Below, piece after piece: positions 18,460 through 27,293 of a DNA stretch of 45,509 bases (its first letter is position 1; each line of letters starts with the position of its first letter). Position numbers and translations under genes: made by a program. The stretch is taken from positions 1 through 45,509 of the forward strand of contig JAFPLH010000074.1 of assembly GCA_017402845.1 (NCBI GenBank), read 5' to 3'. The notes under the pieces are model-generated. The model had not been told where the DNA came from. It saw only the letters and a list, made by a program, of their open reading frames with translations, and ran no database searches. Source of the DNA: Clostridia bacterium (GTDB lineage Bacteria; Bacillota; Clostridia; Oscillospirales; Acutalibacteraceae).

Positions 18460-19199
18460 AAATAGTTCTCCTTATAATCTCCGTAAATAGCTGTCATTTC
18501 TTCTGAAAGGCTGCCGTTATCGTTTTCAATAAACAGTGTGGGCATAACGACCATACCGCCGCTGCTGCCGCCCCTGCGCCCCTCTGCAAGAAACAGCTTT
18601 GGAGCTTTGCTTTTTCTCTGCTGCACAAGACGCATCTTTTTAGGCTCAATGCCTGCGTTTCTCATTGACATTAATACATCTGCAAGGCGTTCAGGTCTTT
18701 GGCAAATACAAAATCTTCCGCCAAAGCGCAAAAGCTTTGCCGCTGTTTTTGTAATATCGTCAAGCGTACACATGGTTTCGTGACGTGCAATTTGTTTTGC
18801 CGACTCAGGGTTTACAATACCGCCGCCGCCAATTTTATACGGCGGATTCATTGCGCACATATCAAACGAACCGAAAACCACTTCACCCTTCAAGTCGTTT
18901 AAGTCTTTGTTAATGACTGTTATGTACTCGTCAAGCTTATTGTGCGCCGTACTTCTGCGCAGCATATCGGCTGCTTGTTCTTGTATATCAACTGCGGTAA
19001 TATGTCGGGGCGGTGTATTTCTGCACCACAAAAGACTTATAGTACCGCACCCCGTGCCTAACTCTATTACGTTTTCATGTTTTTTGGGGGCGGCAAAATC
19101 TGCAAGTAAAATGGTATCTGTCGAAAAATGATTTTCTCTTGATACAATAACCTCAATTCCGCTGCCCAGCGGTTCAAAATGCTCTCCGGATTTTAACAT
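18456..19199 (-). CDS. trmN6: tRNA1(Val) adenine-37 N6-methyltransferase-like protein (YabB/TrmN6 family)
   Basis: A 247-residue Rossmann-fold methyltransferase: SAM motif VIELGTGCGTISLLW near residue 45, acidic strand end AVDIQ, and the catalytic N-P-P-Y motif (CAMNPPY), which marks N6-adenine methyltransferases. The target tRNA and base are by family analogy. A TTG at 19211 would extend it by four codons, but the GAGGT ribosome binding site lies just before the ATG at 19199, which was chosen. The stop overlaps the rsmI start. Confidence 0.88.
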   Translation of the reverse strand: MLKSGEHFEPLGSGIEVIVSRENHFSTDTILLADFAAPKKHENVIELGTGCGTISLLWCRNTPPRHITAVDIQEQAADMLRRSTAHNKLDEYITVINKDLNDLKGEVVFGSFDMCAMNPPYKIGGGGIVNPESAKQIARHETMCTLDDITKTAAKLLRFGGRFCICQRPERLADVLMSMRNAGIEPKKMRLVQQRKSKAPKLFLAEGRRGGSSGGMVVMPTLFIENDNGSLSEEMTAIYGDYKENYL

Positions 19200-19222
19200 A
19201 GTATACCTCAAATCTAAACAAC

Positions 19223-19252
19223 AAAAAAGACTCGCCGTAAAGCGAGTCTTTT
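19223..19252 (-). terminator. Terminator after the ferredoxin gene
   Basis: An 11-bp stem (AAAAGACTCGC / GCGAGTCTTTT) followed on the minus strand by TTTTTTGTTG. It separates the ferredoxin unit from trmN6 and would reduce read-through into it. Confidence 0.8.
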
Positions 19253-19273
19253 AATACTTTGTATCGAAAAAAA

Positions 19274-19444
19274 TTACTCTTCTGCGGGAGCACCAACAGG
19301 GCATGTATCTGCACAACTGCCGCAAGAAATGCAGGTATCAGCGTCGATTACATACTTACCGTCGCCCTCTGTGATAGCCTCAACAGGGCAAGCTGCTGCA
19401 CAAGCGCCGCAAGCGATACACTCATCACTTATTTTATATGCCAT
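19274..19444 (-). CDS. 2[4Fe-4S] ferredoxin, 56 residues
   Basis: A short protein read from ATG at 19444 with AAGGAGGTG just upstream. It contains two complete C-x2-C-x2-C-x3-C-P cluster motifs (CIACGACAAACPV and CISCGSCADTCPV), each binding one [4Fe-4S] cluster, with the pseudo-two-fold symmetry of clostridial ferredoxins. It is a low-potential electron carrier in the cytoplasm for hydrogenases, PFOR and similar partners. It has its own consensus promoter (19481-19509) and terminator (19223-19252), so it is an independent highly expressed unit placed between ricT and trmN6. The acidic C-terminus GAPAEE is typical. Confidence 0.95.
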   Translation of the reverse strand: MAYKISDECIACGACAAACPVEAITEGDGKYVIDADTCISCGSCADTCPVGAPAEE

Positions 19445-19480
19445 AATTACACCTCCTTGCCTTTGTATATTACCGTATAT

Positions 19481-19509
19481 ATTCTAACACAAAAGCACTC
19501 AAAATTCAA
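19481..19509 (-). promoter_or_regulatory. Ferredoxin promoter
   Basis: On the minus strand, TTGAAT (19509-19504), a 17-bp spacer and TAGAAT (19486-19481), about 35 bp upstream of the start codon. Confidence 0.6.
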
Positions 19510-19615
19510 TGAAAAATGAGTCAAAACTCCACTGTTCACAATTTGTTTACAATAGAGCTGAATAGAGGTATATCTCACACCATAAAAAAATGATATTCAG
19601 TATTCAGACTTATCT

Positions 19616-20479
19616 TTACTCTAAATCCTTTAATTCTTCCAATTCTTTTTTATCCACCTTGATCTTAGCGTCCTTTATCAGCTTGACCTCGCTGCACTTA
19701 TAGGTTGCAGGCGCTGCTTCAGGTGACTTTTTAAGCGAAACTTTAAGCACCCTTGTAAGCGGATTAGCCTCTACGACCTTACCCTCACCGTTAGGCGTAT
19801 TCACAATAGCGCCGACCTTTGGCAGCGATTTGAGAAGATCTGCATAAGCCTCTTGTTCATATTTAAGGCAGCACATGAGTCTGCCGCAGTTGCCTGATAT
19901 TTTAAGAGAATTGAGCGACAAGCCCTGCTCTTTAGCCATTTTTATAGAAACAGGCTGAAATTCGCCCAGATACGTATTACAGCAAAGAGGTCTGCCGCAA
20001 ACGCCGAGTCCGCCGAACTTTTTAGCCTCATCTCTTGCGCCAATCTGACGCAGTTCGATTCTTGTTTTGAATATAGCAGCCAATTCTTTGACAAGCGCAC
20101 GGAAATCTACACGTCCTTCAGAGGTAAAGGAAAATATAATTTTCTTATTGTCAAAGGTATACTCAACGTCAACAAGCTTCATAACAAGACCTAATTCTGC
20201 AATTTTCTTTTGGCAGATAAAAAAAGCCTTCTTTTCTTTTTTCTTGTTTTCGTTAAGCTGAGCAATATCCTCCTGCCCTGCTATTCTTATTATCTGCTTG
20301 AGTGGGTGAACAATATTGCTGTCGCTGACCTCTTTATTCTGCAAAGCGACAGTGCCGCACTCAACGCCCCTTGTCGTTTCTACAATAACCTTATCTCCGA
20401 CATTGAGCTGATTTCCCATGGGATCAAAATAATAAACCTTTCCCACGTCTTTAAATCTGACTCCGATAACCTCAGCCAT
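19616..20479 (-). CDS. ricT: RicT/YaaT (PSP1-domain iron-sulfur RNA-maturation factor)
   Basis: 287 residues of the PSP1 family. Residues 1-75 form the N-terminal beta domain (MAEVIGVRFKDVGKVYYFDP); the PSP1 domain follows, with EGRVDFRALVKELA and RIELRQIGARDEAK. The Cys-rich motifs GVCGRPLCCNTYL and GNCGRLMCCLKYE are the cluster ligands in the Bacillus RicA-RicF-RicT complex, which binds [4Fe-4S] clusters and promotes RNase Y-dependent mRNA maturation. Partners RicA/RicF are not in the window. AGGAGG lies 5 nt before the ATG. It overlaps the end of holB by 8 bp, so the two are translationally coupled. Confidence 0.95.
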   Translation of the reverse strand: MAEVIGVRFKDVGKVYYFDPMGNQLNVGDKVIVETTRGVECGTVALQNKEVSDSNIVHPLKQIIRIAGQEDIAQLNENKKKEKKAFFICQKKIAELGLVMKLVDVEYTFDNKKIIFSFTSEGRVDFRALVKELAAIFKTRIELRQIGARDEAKKFGGLGVCGRPLCCNTYLGEFQPVSIKMAKEQGLSLNSLKISGNCGRLMCCLKYEQEAYADLLKSLPKVGAIVNTPNGEGKVVEANPLTRVLKVSLKKSPEAAPATYKCSEVKLIKDAKIKVDKKELEELKDLE

Positions 20480-21356
20480 TATATCCTCCTTTATTATGAC
20501 GGCTCTGTCTTATATTAGCGCAAAGCCAAGTAGTAAGCAAATTCATATTGCAGTTTTGCGAAAGCATAGTCTGAGCTTTAAGCACAACGTCCATAAGGCT
20601 AAGCAGAGAACGCCGCCGCAGACTGCGTGCAATATCCTGTATATACTGTGGTCTTGTACCTGTCGGCATATACTTTTCCTCTATTGATTCGCAGATTATC
20701 TCGCTCAGCTTTTCAAGTGTACGCTGCGTCAGCGCTTTATCTTTTGATAATTTTGTTACTGCAAGCATAAGCGGAAGCTCCATATTATCAGGAATAGCGC
20801 AAGCTATTTCTTTGGCAGCGTCAAACGCTTTTTCGTTTAGCTCGTTTTCGTTTGTACTGCTGACATCACCCAGCTTAAAAAGCGTACATCTTGAACGTAC
20901 AGTTTGCAGCAAGAGGGTTGATGATTCCGTTATTATAACAAACTTGACATTTTGCGGCGGTTCTTCGAGTATTTTCAACAAGGCGTTCTGAGCCTCTGCC
21001 GTCATACGTTCGCTTATGAAATAGACCTTGTTTACAGCCTCGTTCGGTTTGATATAGCAGTCGCTTATCATTGAACGTATCTCCCCGACTCCTACGGACT
21101 GTTTGCCGTCTGTTATATCTACACGGTACAGATCAGGGTGTATGCCCTTTTCGGCTTTCATACAGCCAAGACATTTTCCGCAGGGCTTATTCTGACCGGA
21201 ACAGAAAAATACCTTTGATATCTCACCGGCAGTTTTTTGAGCAAGCGTCTTATCTCTGCTTTCAAGCACGACAGCATGAGGCAAACGCTCATTTTTTGTC
21301 ATTGAGTCAAGCTGTTTTCCTACCTCGCTGCCGCTTAAAATTTCAGAAAAGCTCAT
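20472..21356 (-). CDS. holB: DNA polymerase III subunit delta-prime
   Basis: A 294-residue clamp-loader subunit. The N-terminal AAA+ module has a degenerate P-loop, as usual for delta-prime, a zinc-binding C-x-x-C cluster around residue 52 (CSGQNKPCGKCLGC), the sensor region AQNALLKILEEPPQNVKF and a TVRSRC arginine motif. It loads the beta clamp with the tau/gamma and delta subunits during replication. The start has a modest AAGGGACT ribosome binding site. It follows the phosphoesterase gene by 41 bp and is coupled to ricT, the conserved Firmicute order. Confidence 0.93.
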   Translation of the reverse strand: MSFSEILSGSEVGKQLDSMTKNERLPHAVVLESRDKTLAQKTAGEISKVFFCSGQNKPCGKCLGCMKAEKGIHPDLYRVDITDGKQSVGVGEIRSMISDCYIKPNEAVNKVYFISERMTAEAQNALLKILEEPPQNVKFVIITESSTLLLQTVRSRCTLFKLGDVSSTNENELNEKAFDAAKEIACAIPDNMELPLMLAVTKLSKDKALTQRTLEKLSEIICESIEEKYMPTGTRPQYIQDIARSLRRRSLLSLMDVVLKAQTMLSQNCNMNLLTTWLCANIRQSRHNKGGYNG

Positions 21357-21397
21357 ATTTTTCAGTCCCTTCTTATTTTTGCGGTGACTCCTCTGCT

Positions 21398-21877
21398 TTA
21401 TCGTAACCCACTTTTATATACTGCGGTATTAATAAGCACCTGACCTTTTTGTATATCAATAACTCCGTATTCACCGGGATAATTCATTACAGCGCCGGGG
21501 CACATAATATGCATACCTTGATAAAAAACGTATTTCTGCTCGTGTGTGTGACCGTACAGCACAATATCTGCGGAATTGCATTTTCCTATCTGCGCAATAG
21601 TATCAAGTCCATACTTCACATTGTACCTGTGACCGTGAGTCATGAATATCCTTTTGCCCTCTATCTCGCGGATCTCATTCATCGGGCTGTCGCATGACCA
21701 ATCATTATTCCCTCTGACGGAAATAAACATCTTCTGCGGATATTTATATTTTACATGATCAAGGTCACTTATACCGTCGCCCAAAAACAAGACGACTTCG
21801 GCTTTTGTCTGACTTTTGATTATTCTCTCAAGTGCAGCTGTATTATCGTGAGAATCAGATACTACTAATATCTTCAT
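21398..21877 (-). CDS. YfcE/MJ0936-type metallophosphoesterase
   Basis: A 159-residue calcineurin-like phosphoesterase. Metal ligands are visible in order: D-x-H (VSDSHDN), GDG (LFLGDGISD), GNND (VRGNNDW), H-G-H (MTHGHRY) and the C-terminal G-H-T-H (YGHTHEQ). These small enzymes hydrolyse phosphodiesters in vitro and their physiological substrate is usually unknown. The start overlaps the mnmA stop by 4 bp, so it belongs to the nadA-mnmA operon. Confidence 0.9.
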   Translation of the reverse strand: MKILVVSDSHDNTAALERIIKSQTKAEVVLFLGDGISDLDHVKYKYPQKMFISVRGNNDWSCDSPMNEIREIEGKRIFMTHGHRYNVKYGLDTIAQIGKCNSADIVLYGHTHEQKYVFYQGMHIMCPGAVMNYPGEYGVIDIQKGQVLINTAVYKSGLR

Positions 21878-22947
21878 AGAGTTATAGTTCCCCCTCCGAC
21901 AACAATATCTCCGTCATACAAAACAACAGCCTGACCTGCCGTTACTGCTCTTTGCGGCTCGTCGAATTCTATCTGTAAAGTATCGCTGTCTGTCTGCACA
22001 GCCGTCGCCCACTGTTCAGCCTGTCTGTAACGAACCTTTGCTTTTACTCTCATAGGAGTATACATATCGGGTACGGATATCAGATTTATTGATCTTGCGG
22101 TAACACTTTTTGAAAACAGATCTTCGTTTTCACCTAAGATCACACGGTTGTTTTGTATATCAAGCTTAACTACGTACATAGGGTGATCGAGAGCCAGACC
22201 TAAACCCTTTCTCTGACCTATGGTATATCTTATTATACCCTTATGTTTACCAAGCACTCTGCCGTTTTTATCTACAAAATCGCCCTCAGGAAAGGTCAAG
22301 CCCGTATAGCTTTCTATAAACTCAAAGTACTTACCGTTCTGTACAAAACAAATATCCTGACTGTCATGCTTTTTTGCGTTTACAAAACCGTTTTCCTCGG
22401 CAATTTTTCTGACCTCCGGTTTACTTATGCCGCCTAACGGGAATATGGTATGTTCAAGCTGCTCCTGCGTAAGAGAATAAAGCACATAGCTTTGATCTTT
22501 TGCGGGATCTGCTGCTTTTTTCAGCAAATATCTGTTTTTTGCATTATCATACTCGATTTGCGCATAATGTCCCGTTACAATATGATCGCAGTTTAATTCT
22601 TTAGCCCTTAAAAAGAGCTTATCAAACTTCATATACCTGTTGCAGTCTATACACGGGTTAGGAGTTTCGCAGCGCTGATAAGCATTTACAAATCTGTCGA
22701 TAACATTTTCCTTAAAGCCGTCTGAAAAGTTGAACAGATAATACTTCATACCAAGCTTATACGCAACACTTCTTGCGTCCTCGGTATCGTCGAGAGAACA
22801 GCACGAATTATCTCTTGCGTCAACACATTCGTTTGTGAACAATTTCATTGTCGCACCGATACACTCGTAACCCTTTTGTATCATCAGATATGCCGAAACG
22901 CTCGAATCCACACCGCCGCTCATAGCAATTAAAGCTCTGTTATTCAT
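21874..22947 (-). CDS. mnmA: tRNA-specific 2-thiouridylase MnmA
   Basis: A 357-residue enzyme that thiolates U34 of tRNA Lys, Glu and Gln. It has the PP-loop ATP site AMSGGVDSSVSAYLM at the N-terminus, the catalytic Cys in ETPNPCIDCNRYMKF, the second Cys in HDSQDICFVQ, tRNA-binding KDQSYVLYSL and GQRKGLGLA in the central domain, and a C-terminal beta-barrel ending GDIVVGGGTI. It starts 1 bp after nadA. A sulfur donor desulfurase is not in the window. Confidence 0.96.
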   Translation of the reverse strand: MNNRALIAMSGGVDSSVSAYLMIQKGYECIGATMKLFTNECVDARDNSCCSLDDTEDARSVAYKLGMKYYLFNFSDGFKENVIDRFVNAYQRCETPNPCIDCNRYMKFDKLFLRAKELNCDHIVTGHYAQIEYDNAKNRYLLKKAADPAKDQSYVLYSLTQEQLEHTIFPLGGISKPEVRKIAEENGFVNAKKHDSQDICFVQNGKYFEFIESYTGLTFPEGDFVDKNGRVLGKHKGIIRYTIGQRKGLGLALDHPMYVVKLDIQNNRVILGENEDLFSKSVTARSINLISVPDMYTPMRVKAKVRYRQAEQWATAVQTDSDTLQIEFDEPQRAVTAGQAVVLYDGDIVVGGGTITL

Positions 22948-22948
22948 A

Positions 22949-23863
22949 TTATCCCAACTCGATCATTTTATCTATGCATACACGGGCTTTTTTCATTGTT
23001 TCTTCGTCGAGAGTGATCTCCTCGCCGGCTGTGCCGCATACCGTATTGTAAACATCAATAAGAGTAGTGGCTTTCATATTCGGGCAGATCAGCTCCTTTG
23101 TAAGAGGATAGAAACGCTTGTCGGGACATTCAAAAGCCAGATGTGCTGCAATTGCAGTTTCTGTACCGATAATAAACTCCTTATGATCGGAATTTTTCGC
23201 AAACTCCATAATACCGGAAGTAGATCCCACGTAATCAGCCTGTGAAGTTACGGCAGGCACACATTCAGGGTGTACCAATAAAAGAGCGTTCGGATGAAGC
23301 GCTTTAGCTGTTTCAACGTCCTTTGCGGTTACTCTTGCATGAATAGGACAACCGCCGTTTAAAAGCTTTATGTTCTTTTCAGGAACCTGCTTTGCAACAT
23401 AGCTGCCTAAATTGCAGTCGGGTATAAATAAGATGTTCTTATTCTCGATATTTTTAACGATCTTAACGGCAGACGACGAAGTTACGCATACGTCGCAAAT
23501 CGTTTTAAGCGCCGTTGTAGTGTTGATATATGCCACTACCGTATAATCGGGATACTGCTCTTTAACGGCTGAAATAAGCTCTTTATCCATTTGCTCAGCC
23601 ATAGGACAGCCTGCAATAGGATTTGCAAGATAAACTGTTTTCTCAGGAGATAAAAGCTTTACCGTTTCAGCCATAAAGCGAACGCCGCACATAATAACCG
23701 TTTTAGCGTCAGTTTGCGAGGCTTTTACGCTTAACTGAAAAGAATCTCCGGTAAAGTCGGCAATTTCTGTTATATCTCTTGTCTGATAGCTGTGGGCAAG
23801 AATACAAATATCCTTTTCCTTTTTCAAACGCATGATCTCCTGCTGTATTTGCTGTATATTCAA
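22949..23863 (-). CDS. nadA: Quinolinate synthase NadA
   Basis: A 304-residue [4Fe-4S] enzyme that condenses iminoaspartate with dihydroxyacetone phosphate to quinolinate, for de novo NAD. The three cluster cysteines are recognisable: VIMCGVRFMAET, VHPECVPAV and ELICPNMKATTL. Substrate motifs ILAHSYQ, DFTGDSFQLS and GSTSGIMEFA are present. An in-frame GTG at 23872 lies inside the AAGGAG ribosome binding site, so the TTG at 23863 with an 8-nt spacing is the likely start. nadB and nadC are not adjacent. It leads the nadA-mnmA-phosphoesterase operon from a promoter at 23998-24026. Confidence 0.94.
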   Translation of the reverse strand: MNIQQIQQEIMRLKKEKDICILAHSYQTRDITEIADFTGDSFQLSVKASQTDAKTVIMCGVRFMAETVKLLSPEKTVYLANPIAGCPMAEQMDKELISAVKEQYPDYTVVAYINTTTALKTICDVCVTSSSAVKIVKNIENKNILFIPDCNLGSYVAKQVPEKNIKLLNGGCPIHARVTAKDVETAKALHPNALLLVHPECVPAVTSQADYVGSTSGIMEFAKNSDHKEFIIGTETAIAAHLAFECPDKRFYPLTKELICPNMKATTLIDVYNTVCGTAGEEITLDEETMKKARVCIDKMIELG

Positions 23864-23997
23864 TGAGAACACTCCTTATTCACTTAGTAACCACCGATCA
23901 AACCACGCCTGAGGACTTTGCAAACAATTAGTCTGAAATACTGACGGCAAAGTATAAACAGCGGATCTGATCAGCATATTCTTATATATTCTCTACT

Positions 23998-24026
23998 ATT
24001 ATACCATTTAAGCCGAAAGTAAACAA
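23998..24026 (-). promoter_or_regulatory. Promoter of the nadA-mnmA operon
   Basis: On the minus strand, TTGTTT (24026-24021), a 17-bp spacer and TATAAT (24003-23998). Confidence 0.55.
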
Positions 24027-24168
24027 TAGTTATTTTATTATTTTTAAAATTTATAATATCTATTGATTTAGTATGCAATTTTTCCGGTATTGATAATATA
24101 TATTTGAATTATTATACCAACAAAAACTTAAACAATCATAAAATTTATATAAATATAACAAAATACAG

Positions 24169-24197
24169 TTGAATTTCTAAAATAAATGTAGTATAAT
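24169..24197 (+). promoter_or_regulatory. Promoter of glgP
   Basis: TTGAAT (24169-24174), a 17-bp spacer and TATAAT (24192-24197), 31 bp upstream of the ATG, with a GGAGG ribosome binding site between. Confidence 0.75.
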
Positions 24198-24228
24198 TAT
24201 TTTTACTATTTTAAATGGAGGTACAAGC

Positions 24229-26622
24229 ATGAATTACGAACTTACTGTAGAAAAAGCAAAAGAGCTTATTACCGCAAAGCTCTCGCATAACATGGGCGTT
24301 GCTATAAAAGATGCAACAGACGAGCATTTTTACAAGGCAACCGCTTTGGTATTGCGAGATCTTATGAGCATGGGCTTCAAGGAATTTACCGACAAAACAG
24401 TTGCGCAGAACAAGAAAACCGTGTATTATCTTTGCATGGAGTTTTTGCTCGGCAGATCGCTCAAAAACAACATCTGCAACCTCAATCTTGAACAAACCAT
24501 AGGCGACGCACTAAAAGGCTTAGGCTCCGATCTCGAAAAGGTATACGAACAGGAGCCCGACGCAGGCTTAGGCAACGGCGGTCTTGGACGTCTTGCAGCG
24601 TGTTTCCTTGACGGTCTTGCTTCGCAGGGATACCCCTCAATGGGATATTCTCTCCGCTATGAAATGGGCATTTTCAAGCAAAAGCTTGTTGACGGCTGGC
24701 AGATTGAATTGCCCGATAACTGGCTGCCCGGCGGAAGCGTATGGCTTCAGCAGCACCCCGATAAAGGCATTGAGGTAAAATTCAACGGCACTGTTGAAGA
24801 AAGCTGGGGCGACGGCAAGTGTACAATAAACATTGTAAATGCAGATACCGTTATCGCCGTACCCTATGACATGTATGTATCGGGCAACGACGGCAAGGGC
24901 ATTAGCCGACTCAGACTTTGGGCTGCAAAGGCTCAGAGCATTAATATGGAGCTGTTCAATGACGGTCAGTATATGCGTGCTATGGAGCAAAAGGCTATGG
25001 CTTCGAGTATTACACAGATCCTTTATCCCGGCGACAATCACGCAGAAGGCAAAAGCCTGAGGCTTAATCAGCAGTATTTCCTTGTTTCGGCAACTATTCA
25101 AGATATTCTCCGCCGTCACTTCATGAACAACGGCACACTTGAAAATCTTGCCGAGCATGTAACTCTCCACTTAAACGATACTCACCCTGTACTTGCAGTA
25201 CCTGAGCTTATGCGTATTATTATGGACGATTACGGCTACGGCTGGGACGAGGCATGGAACATCGTTTCACAAACGATCGCTTATACAAACCACACTGTAA
25301 TGAGAGAAGCCCTCGAATGTTGGGGCGAGGATATGTTCAGGGCTAAGCTGCCGAGAATATATCAGATCGTACAAGAGCTTAACCGCCGCTACTGTGAGTC
25401 GCTTCACGCTAAAGGCATAGACGGCTATCAGGTAGGCAGAATGGCTATTCTTAACGACGGTGTAGTTAAAATGGCTAATCTTGCTGTAATGGCAAGCTAT
25501 AAGGTAAATGGTGTATCAGGTCTGCACAGTCAGATACTTAAAGATACAGTATTCAACGATTATTACAGGGTAACACCCGAAAAGTTTACAAACGTTACAA
25601 ACGGCATAGCTCACAGACGTTGGCTCAATCAATCCAACCCGCAGCTTGCCGCACTTATCCGTGAGCTTATTGGTGACGGTTTCCGTGCCGACGCATCAGA
25701 GCTTAAAAAGCTTATGCAGTATACAGACGATAACATCGTACTCGACAGACTTGCTCAGATCAAGTATAACAACAAGGTCGCTATGGCTGACTTTATCAGA
25801 CAGACTAACGGCATAGTTGTTGATCCGAACTCGATTTTTGACGTACAAGTTAAGCGTCTGCACGAGTACAAAAGACAGCTTCTTAACGCTTTGCATATTC
25901 TTACAACATGGCAGTATCTCCGTGATAATCCAAACGCAGACTTTACCCCCAAGACATTTATTTTCGGTGCAAAGGCTGCTCCCGGTTATTACTTTGCTAA
26001 GCAGATCATACAGTTTATTGTAAATATGGCAGACAAGATAAACAACGACGCAAGAGTATCTGATAAGTTAAAGGTCATATATCTTGAAGACTACCGTGTA
26101 ACCGTTGCCGAAAAGCTTATGCCCGCTTCAGAGATAAGCGAACAGATCTCACTTGCAGGCACAGAGGCATCCGGCACAGGCAACATGAAATTTATGATAA
26201 ACGGCGCACTTACCCTCGGAACGCTTGACGGCGCAAACGTTGAGATTCACGACGCAGTTGGCGACGCTAATATGTTCTTGTTTGGTATGACTACTCCCGA
26301 AGTTGTTAAGCTTAAAGCAAATGGTTACAACCCGATGGACTATTATACAAACAATCCTATCATCAAGAGAGCTATTGACGAGCTCAACGGTACAAGATTC
26401 AATCATATTGCAAAGAACCTGCTTGAGCAGGATCCGTATATGGTACTTGCTGATTTTGCAGATTATGCAGCAGCACAATCGAGAGCATCTGCACTTTACA
26501 GAAGTCCGGAACAATGGAACAAGGTATCGCTCACCAACATTGCAAATTCCGGTATATTCGCCGCAGACAGAGCTATAAAAGAGTATGCAGAAAACATCTG
26601 GAATTTAACTCCTGTTGAATAA
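24229..26622 (+). CDS. glgP: Glycogen/starch/maltodextrin phosphorylase (GT35)
   Basis: A 797-residue phosphorylase that releases glucose-1-phosphate from the ends of alpha-1,4-glucans. Family signatures: YYLCMEFLLGRSLKNN near residue 65, GLGNGGLGRLAACFLD near 110, THPVLAVPELMR, TNGIAHRRWL, VKRLHEYKRQLLN, and the PLP-lysine region EASGTGNMKFMINGALTLG near residue 650. Length is normal. It is monocistronic: promoter at 24169-24197 and terminator at 26651-26686. It converges with glgB, so the storage-polysaccharide genes are neighbours but not one operon. Confidence 0.97.
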   Translation: MNYELTVEKAKELITAKLSHNMGVAIKDATDEHFYKATALVLRDLMSMGFKEFTDKTVAQNKKTVYYLCMEFLLGRSLKNNICNLNLEQTIGDALKGLGSDLEKVYEQEPDAGLGNGGLGRLAACFLDGLASQGYPSMGYSLRYEMGIFKQKLVDGWQIELPDNWLPGGSVWLQQHPDKGIEVKFNGTVEESWGDGKCTINIVNADTVIAVPYDMYVSGNDGKGISRLRLWAAKAQSINMELFNDGQYMRAMEQKAMASSITQILYPGDNHAEGKSLRLNQQYFLVSATIQDILRRHFMNNGTLENLAEHVTLHLNDTHPVLAVPELMRIIMDDYGYGWDEAWNIVSQTIAYTNHTVMREALECWGEDMFRAKLPRIYQIVQELNRRYCESLHAKGIDGYQVGRMAILNDGVVKMANLAVMASYKVNGVSGLHSQILKDTVFNDYYRVTPEKFTNVTNGIAHRRWLNQSNPQLAALIRELIGDGFRADASELKKLMQYTDDNIVLDRLAQIKYNNKVAMADFIRQTNGIVVDPNSIFDVQVKRLHEYKRQLLNALHILTTWQYLRDNPNADFTPKTFIFGAKAAPGYYFAKQIIQFIVNMADKINNDARVSDKLKVIYLEDYRVTVAEKLMPASEISEQISLAGTEASGTGNMKFMINGALTLGTLDGANVEIHDAVGDANMFLFGMTTPEVVKLKANGYNPMDYYTNNPIIKRAIDELNGTRFNHIAKNLLEQDPYMVLADFADYAAAQSRASALYRSPEQWNKVSLTNIANSGIFAADRAIKEYAENIWNLTPVE

Positions 26623-26650
26623 TAACTCATCATTCCTTCAATATAATAAA

Positions 26651-26686
26651 AACTCCTGTCCGATCAAAAGGGCAGGAGTTTTTTTG
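26651..26686 (+). terminator. glgP terminator
   Basis: Stem AACTCCTGTC / GGCAGGAGTT with a 10-nt loop, followed by TTTTTTT, 28 bp after the glgP stop. Confidence 0.88.
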
Positions 26687-26721
26687 AATAAAGGGCATCT
26701 CTAAAAATAGTATATGAAAAA

Positions 26722-26750
26722 TAAAAAAGCAGATGAAACTCATCTGCTTT
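26722..26750 (-). terminator. 5S rRNA terminator
   Basis: Stem AAAGCAGATGA / TCATCTGCTTT (11 bp) with a 3-nt loop, followed on the minus strand by TTTTTTAT. It begins 4 nt after the 5S 3' end. Confidence 0.88.
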
Positions 26751-26754
26751 AAAT

Positions 26755-26870
<116 letters not shown>

Positions 26871-26897
26871 TCGATCGTTTTTTTCGATTGCTTAACT

Positions 26898-26926
26898 ATT
26901 GTATCATAATCTTATCTATATGTCAA
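26898..26926 (-). promoter_or_regulatory. 5S rRNA promoter
   Basis: On the minus strand, TTGACA (26926-26921), a 17-bp spacer and TACAAT (26903-26898), about 28 bp before the 5S 5' end. Confidence 0.75.
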
Positions 26927-27087
26927 GTGTTTTTTAAAATTTGTTTGAATCTTTTATGTTTAGCATTTTCAATAAACAATTAATGTATTTTTTGTTGTAT
27001 TTTAATAAACGTTTTGTATAATTACTACAAACTGCCTTAATAACAATTGTGATATGGCTAAAAATTATTATTTTTATATAATCATTA

Positions 27088-27116
27088 TTGACAATTTTTA
27101 AAAACTATGATATTAT
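27088..27116 (+). promoter_or_regulatory. Promoter without a downstream ORF (candidate sRNA promoter)
   Basis: TTGACA (27088-27093), a 17-bp spacer and TATTAT (27111-27116). The next gene on this strand is absent: glgB lies opposite. The predicted transcript would end at the hairpin at 27220-27252. Confidence 0.6.
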
Positions 27117-27122
27117 TATATT

Positions 27123-27253
27123 GTTTTAGAAATACGGTATATGAAAATGCAGTTTCGCATACTGCACTATTAAATCAGAGTTTTACACATTTCTTTTCTT
27201 TTCTTTAAAACTTTATATGAAAAAGCACGTTTTGAAAAAAGCGTGCTTTTTTC
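27123..27253 (+). ncRNA. Candidate small non-coding RNA, about 130 nt
   Basis: A good promoter (27088-27116) is followed by about 130 nt that contain a hairpin (TGCAGT/ACTGCA with a 7-nt loop, near 27150), a pyrimidine-rich single-stranded stretch of alternating TTTCT/TTTTC (27190-27205), and a strong intrinsic terminator (AAAAGCACG / CGTGCTTTT then T-run, 27220-27252). The only ORF inside is 10 codons without a ribosome binding site. The arrangement is that of a trans-acting sRNA. It does not look like 6S, tmRNA, SRP or RNase P RNA. The promoter and terminator could also exist for unrelated reasons. Confidence 0.45.
27220..27252 (+). terminator. Bidirectional terminator hairpin
   Basis: Stem AAAAGCACG / CGTGCTTTT with T-runs on both sides (TTTTTT on plus, TTTTT on minus). 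It ends the candidate sRNA on the plus strand. Confidence 0.75.
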
Positions 27254-27293
27254 ATTTGTTATCAGTCTTATTCAGATCGTATTATCATCAATT

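Larger units (their letters stand above)
23864..24228. other. Divergent promoter region between nadA and glgP
   Basis: 365 bp holding divergent promoters: minus-strand 23998-24026 and plus-strand 24169-24197. The nadA leader is about 125 nt; I recognise no riboswitch or NadR/NiaR-type operator in it. The middle is extremely AT-rich. Confidence 0.6.
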
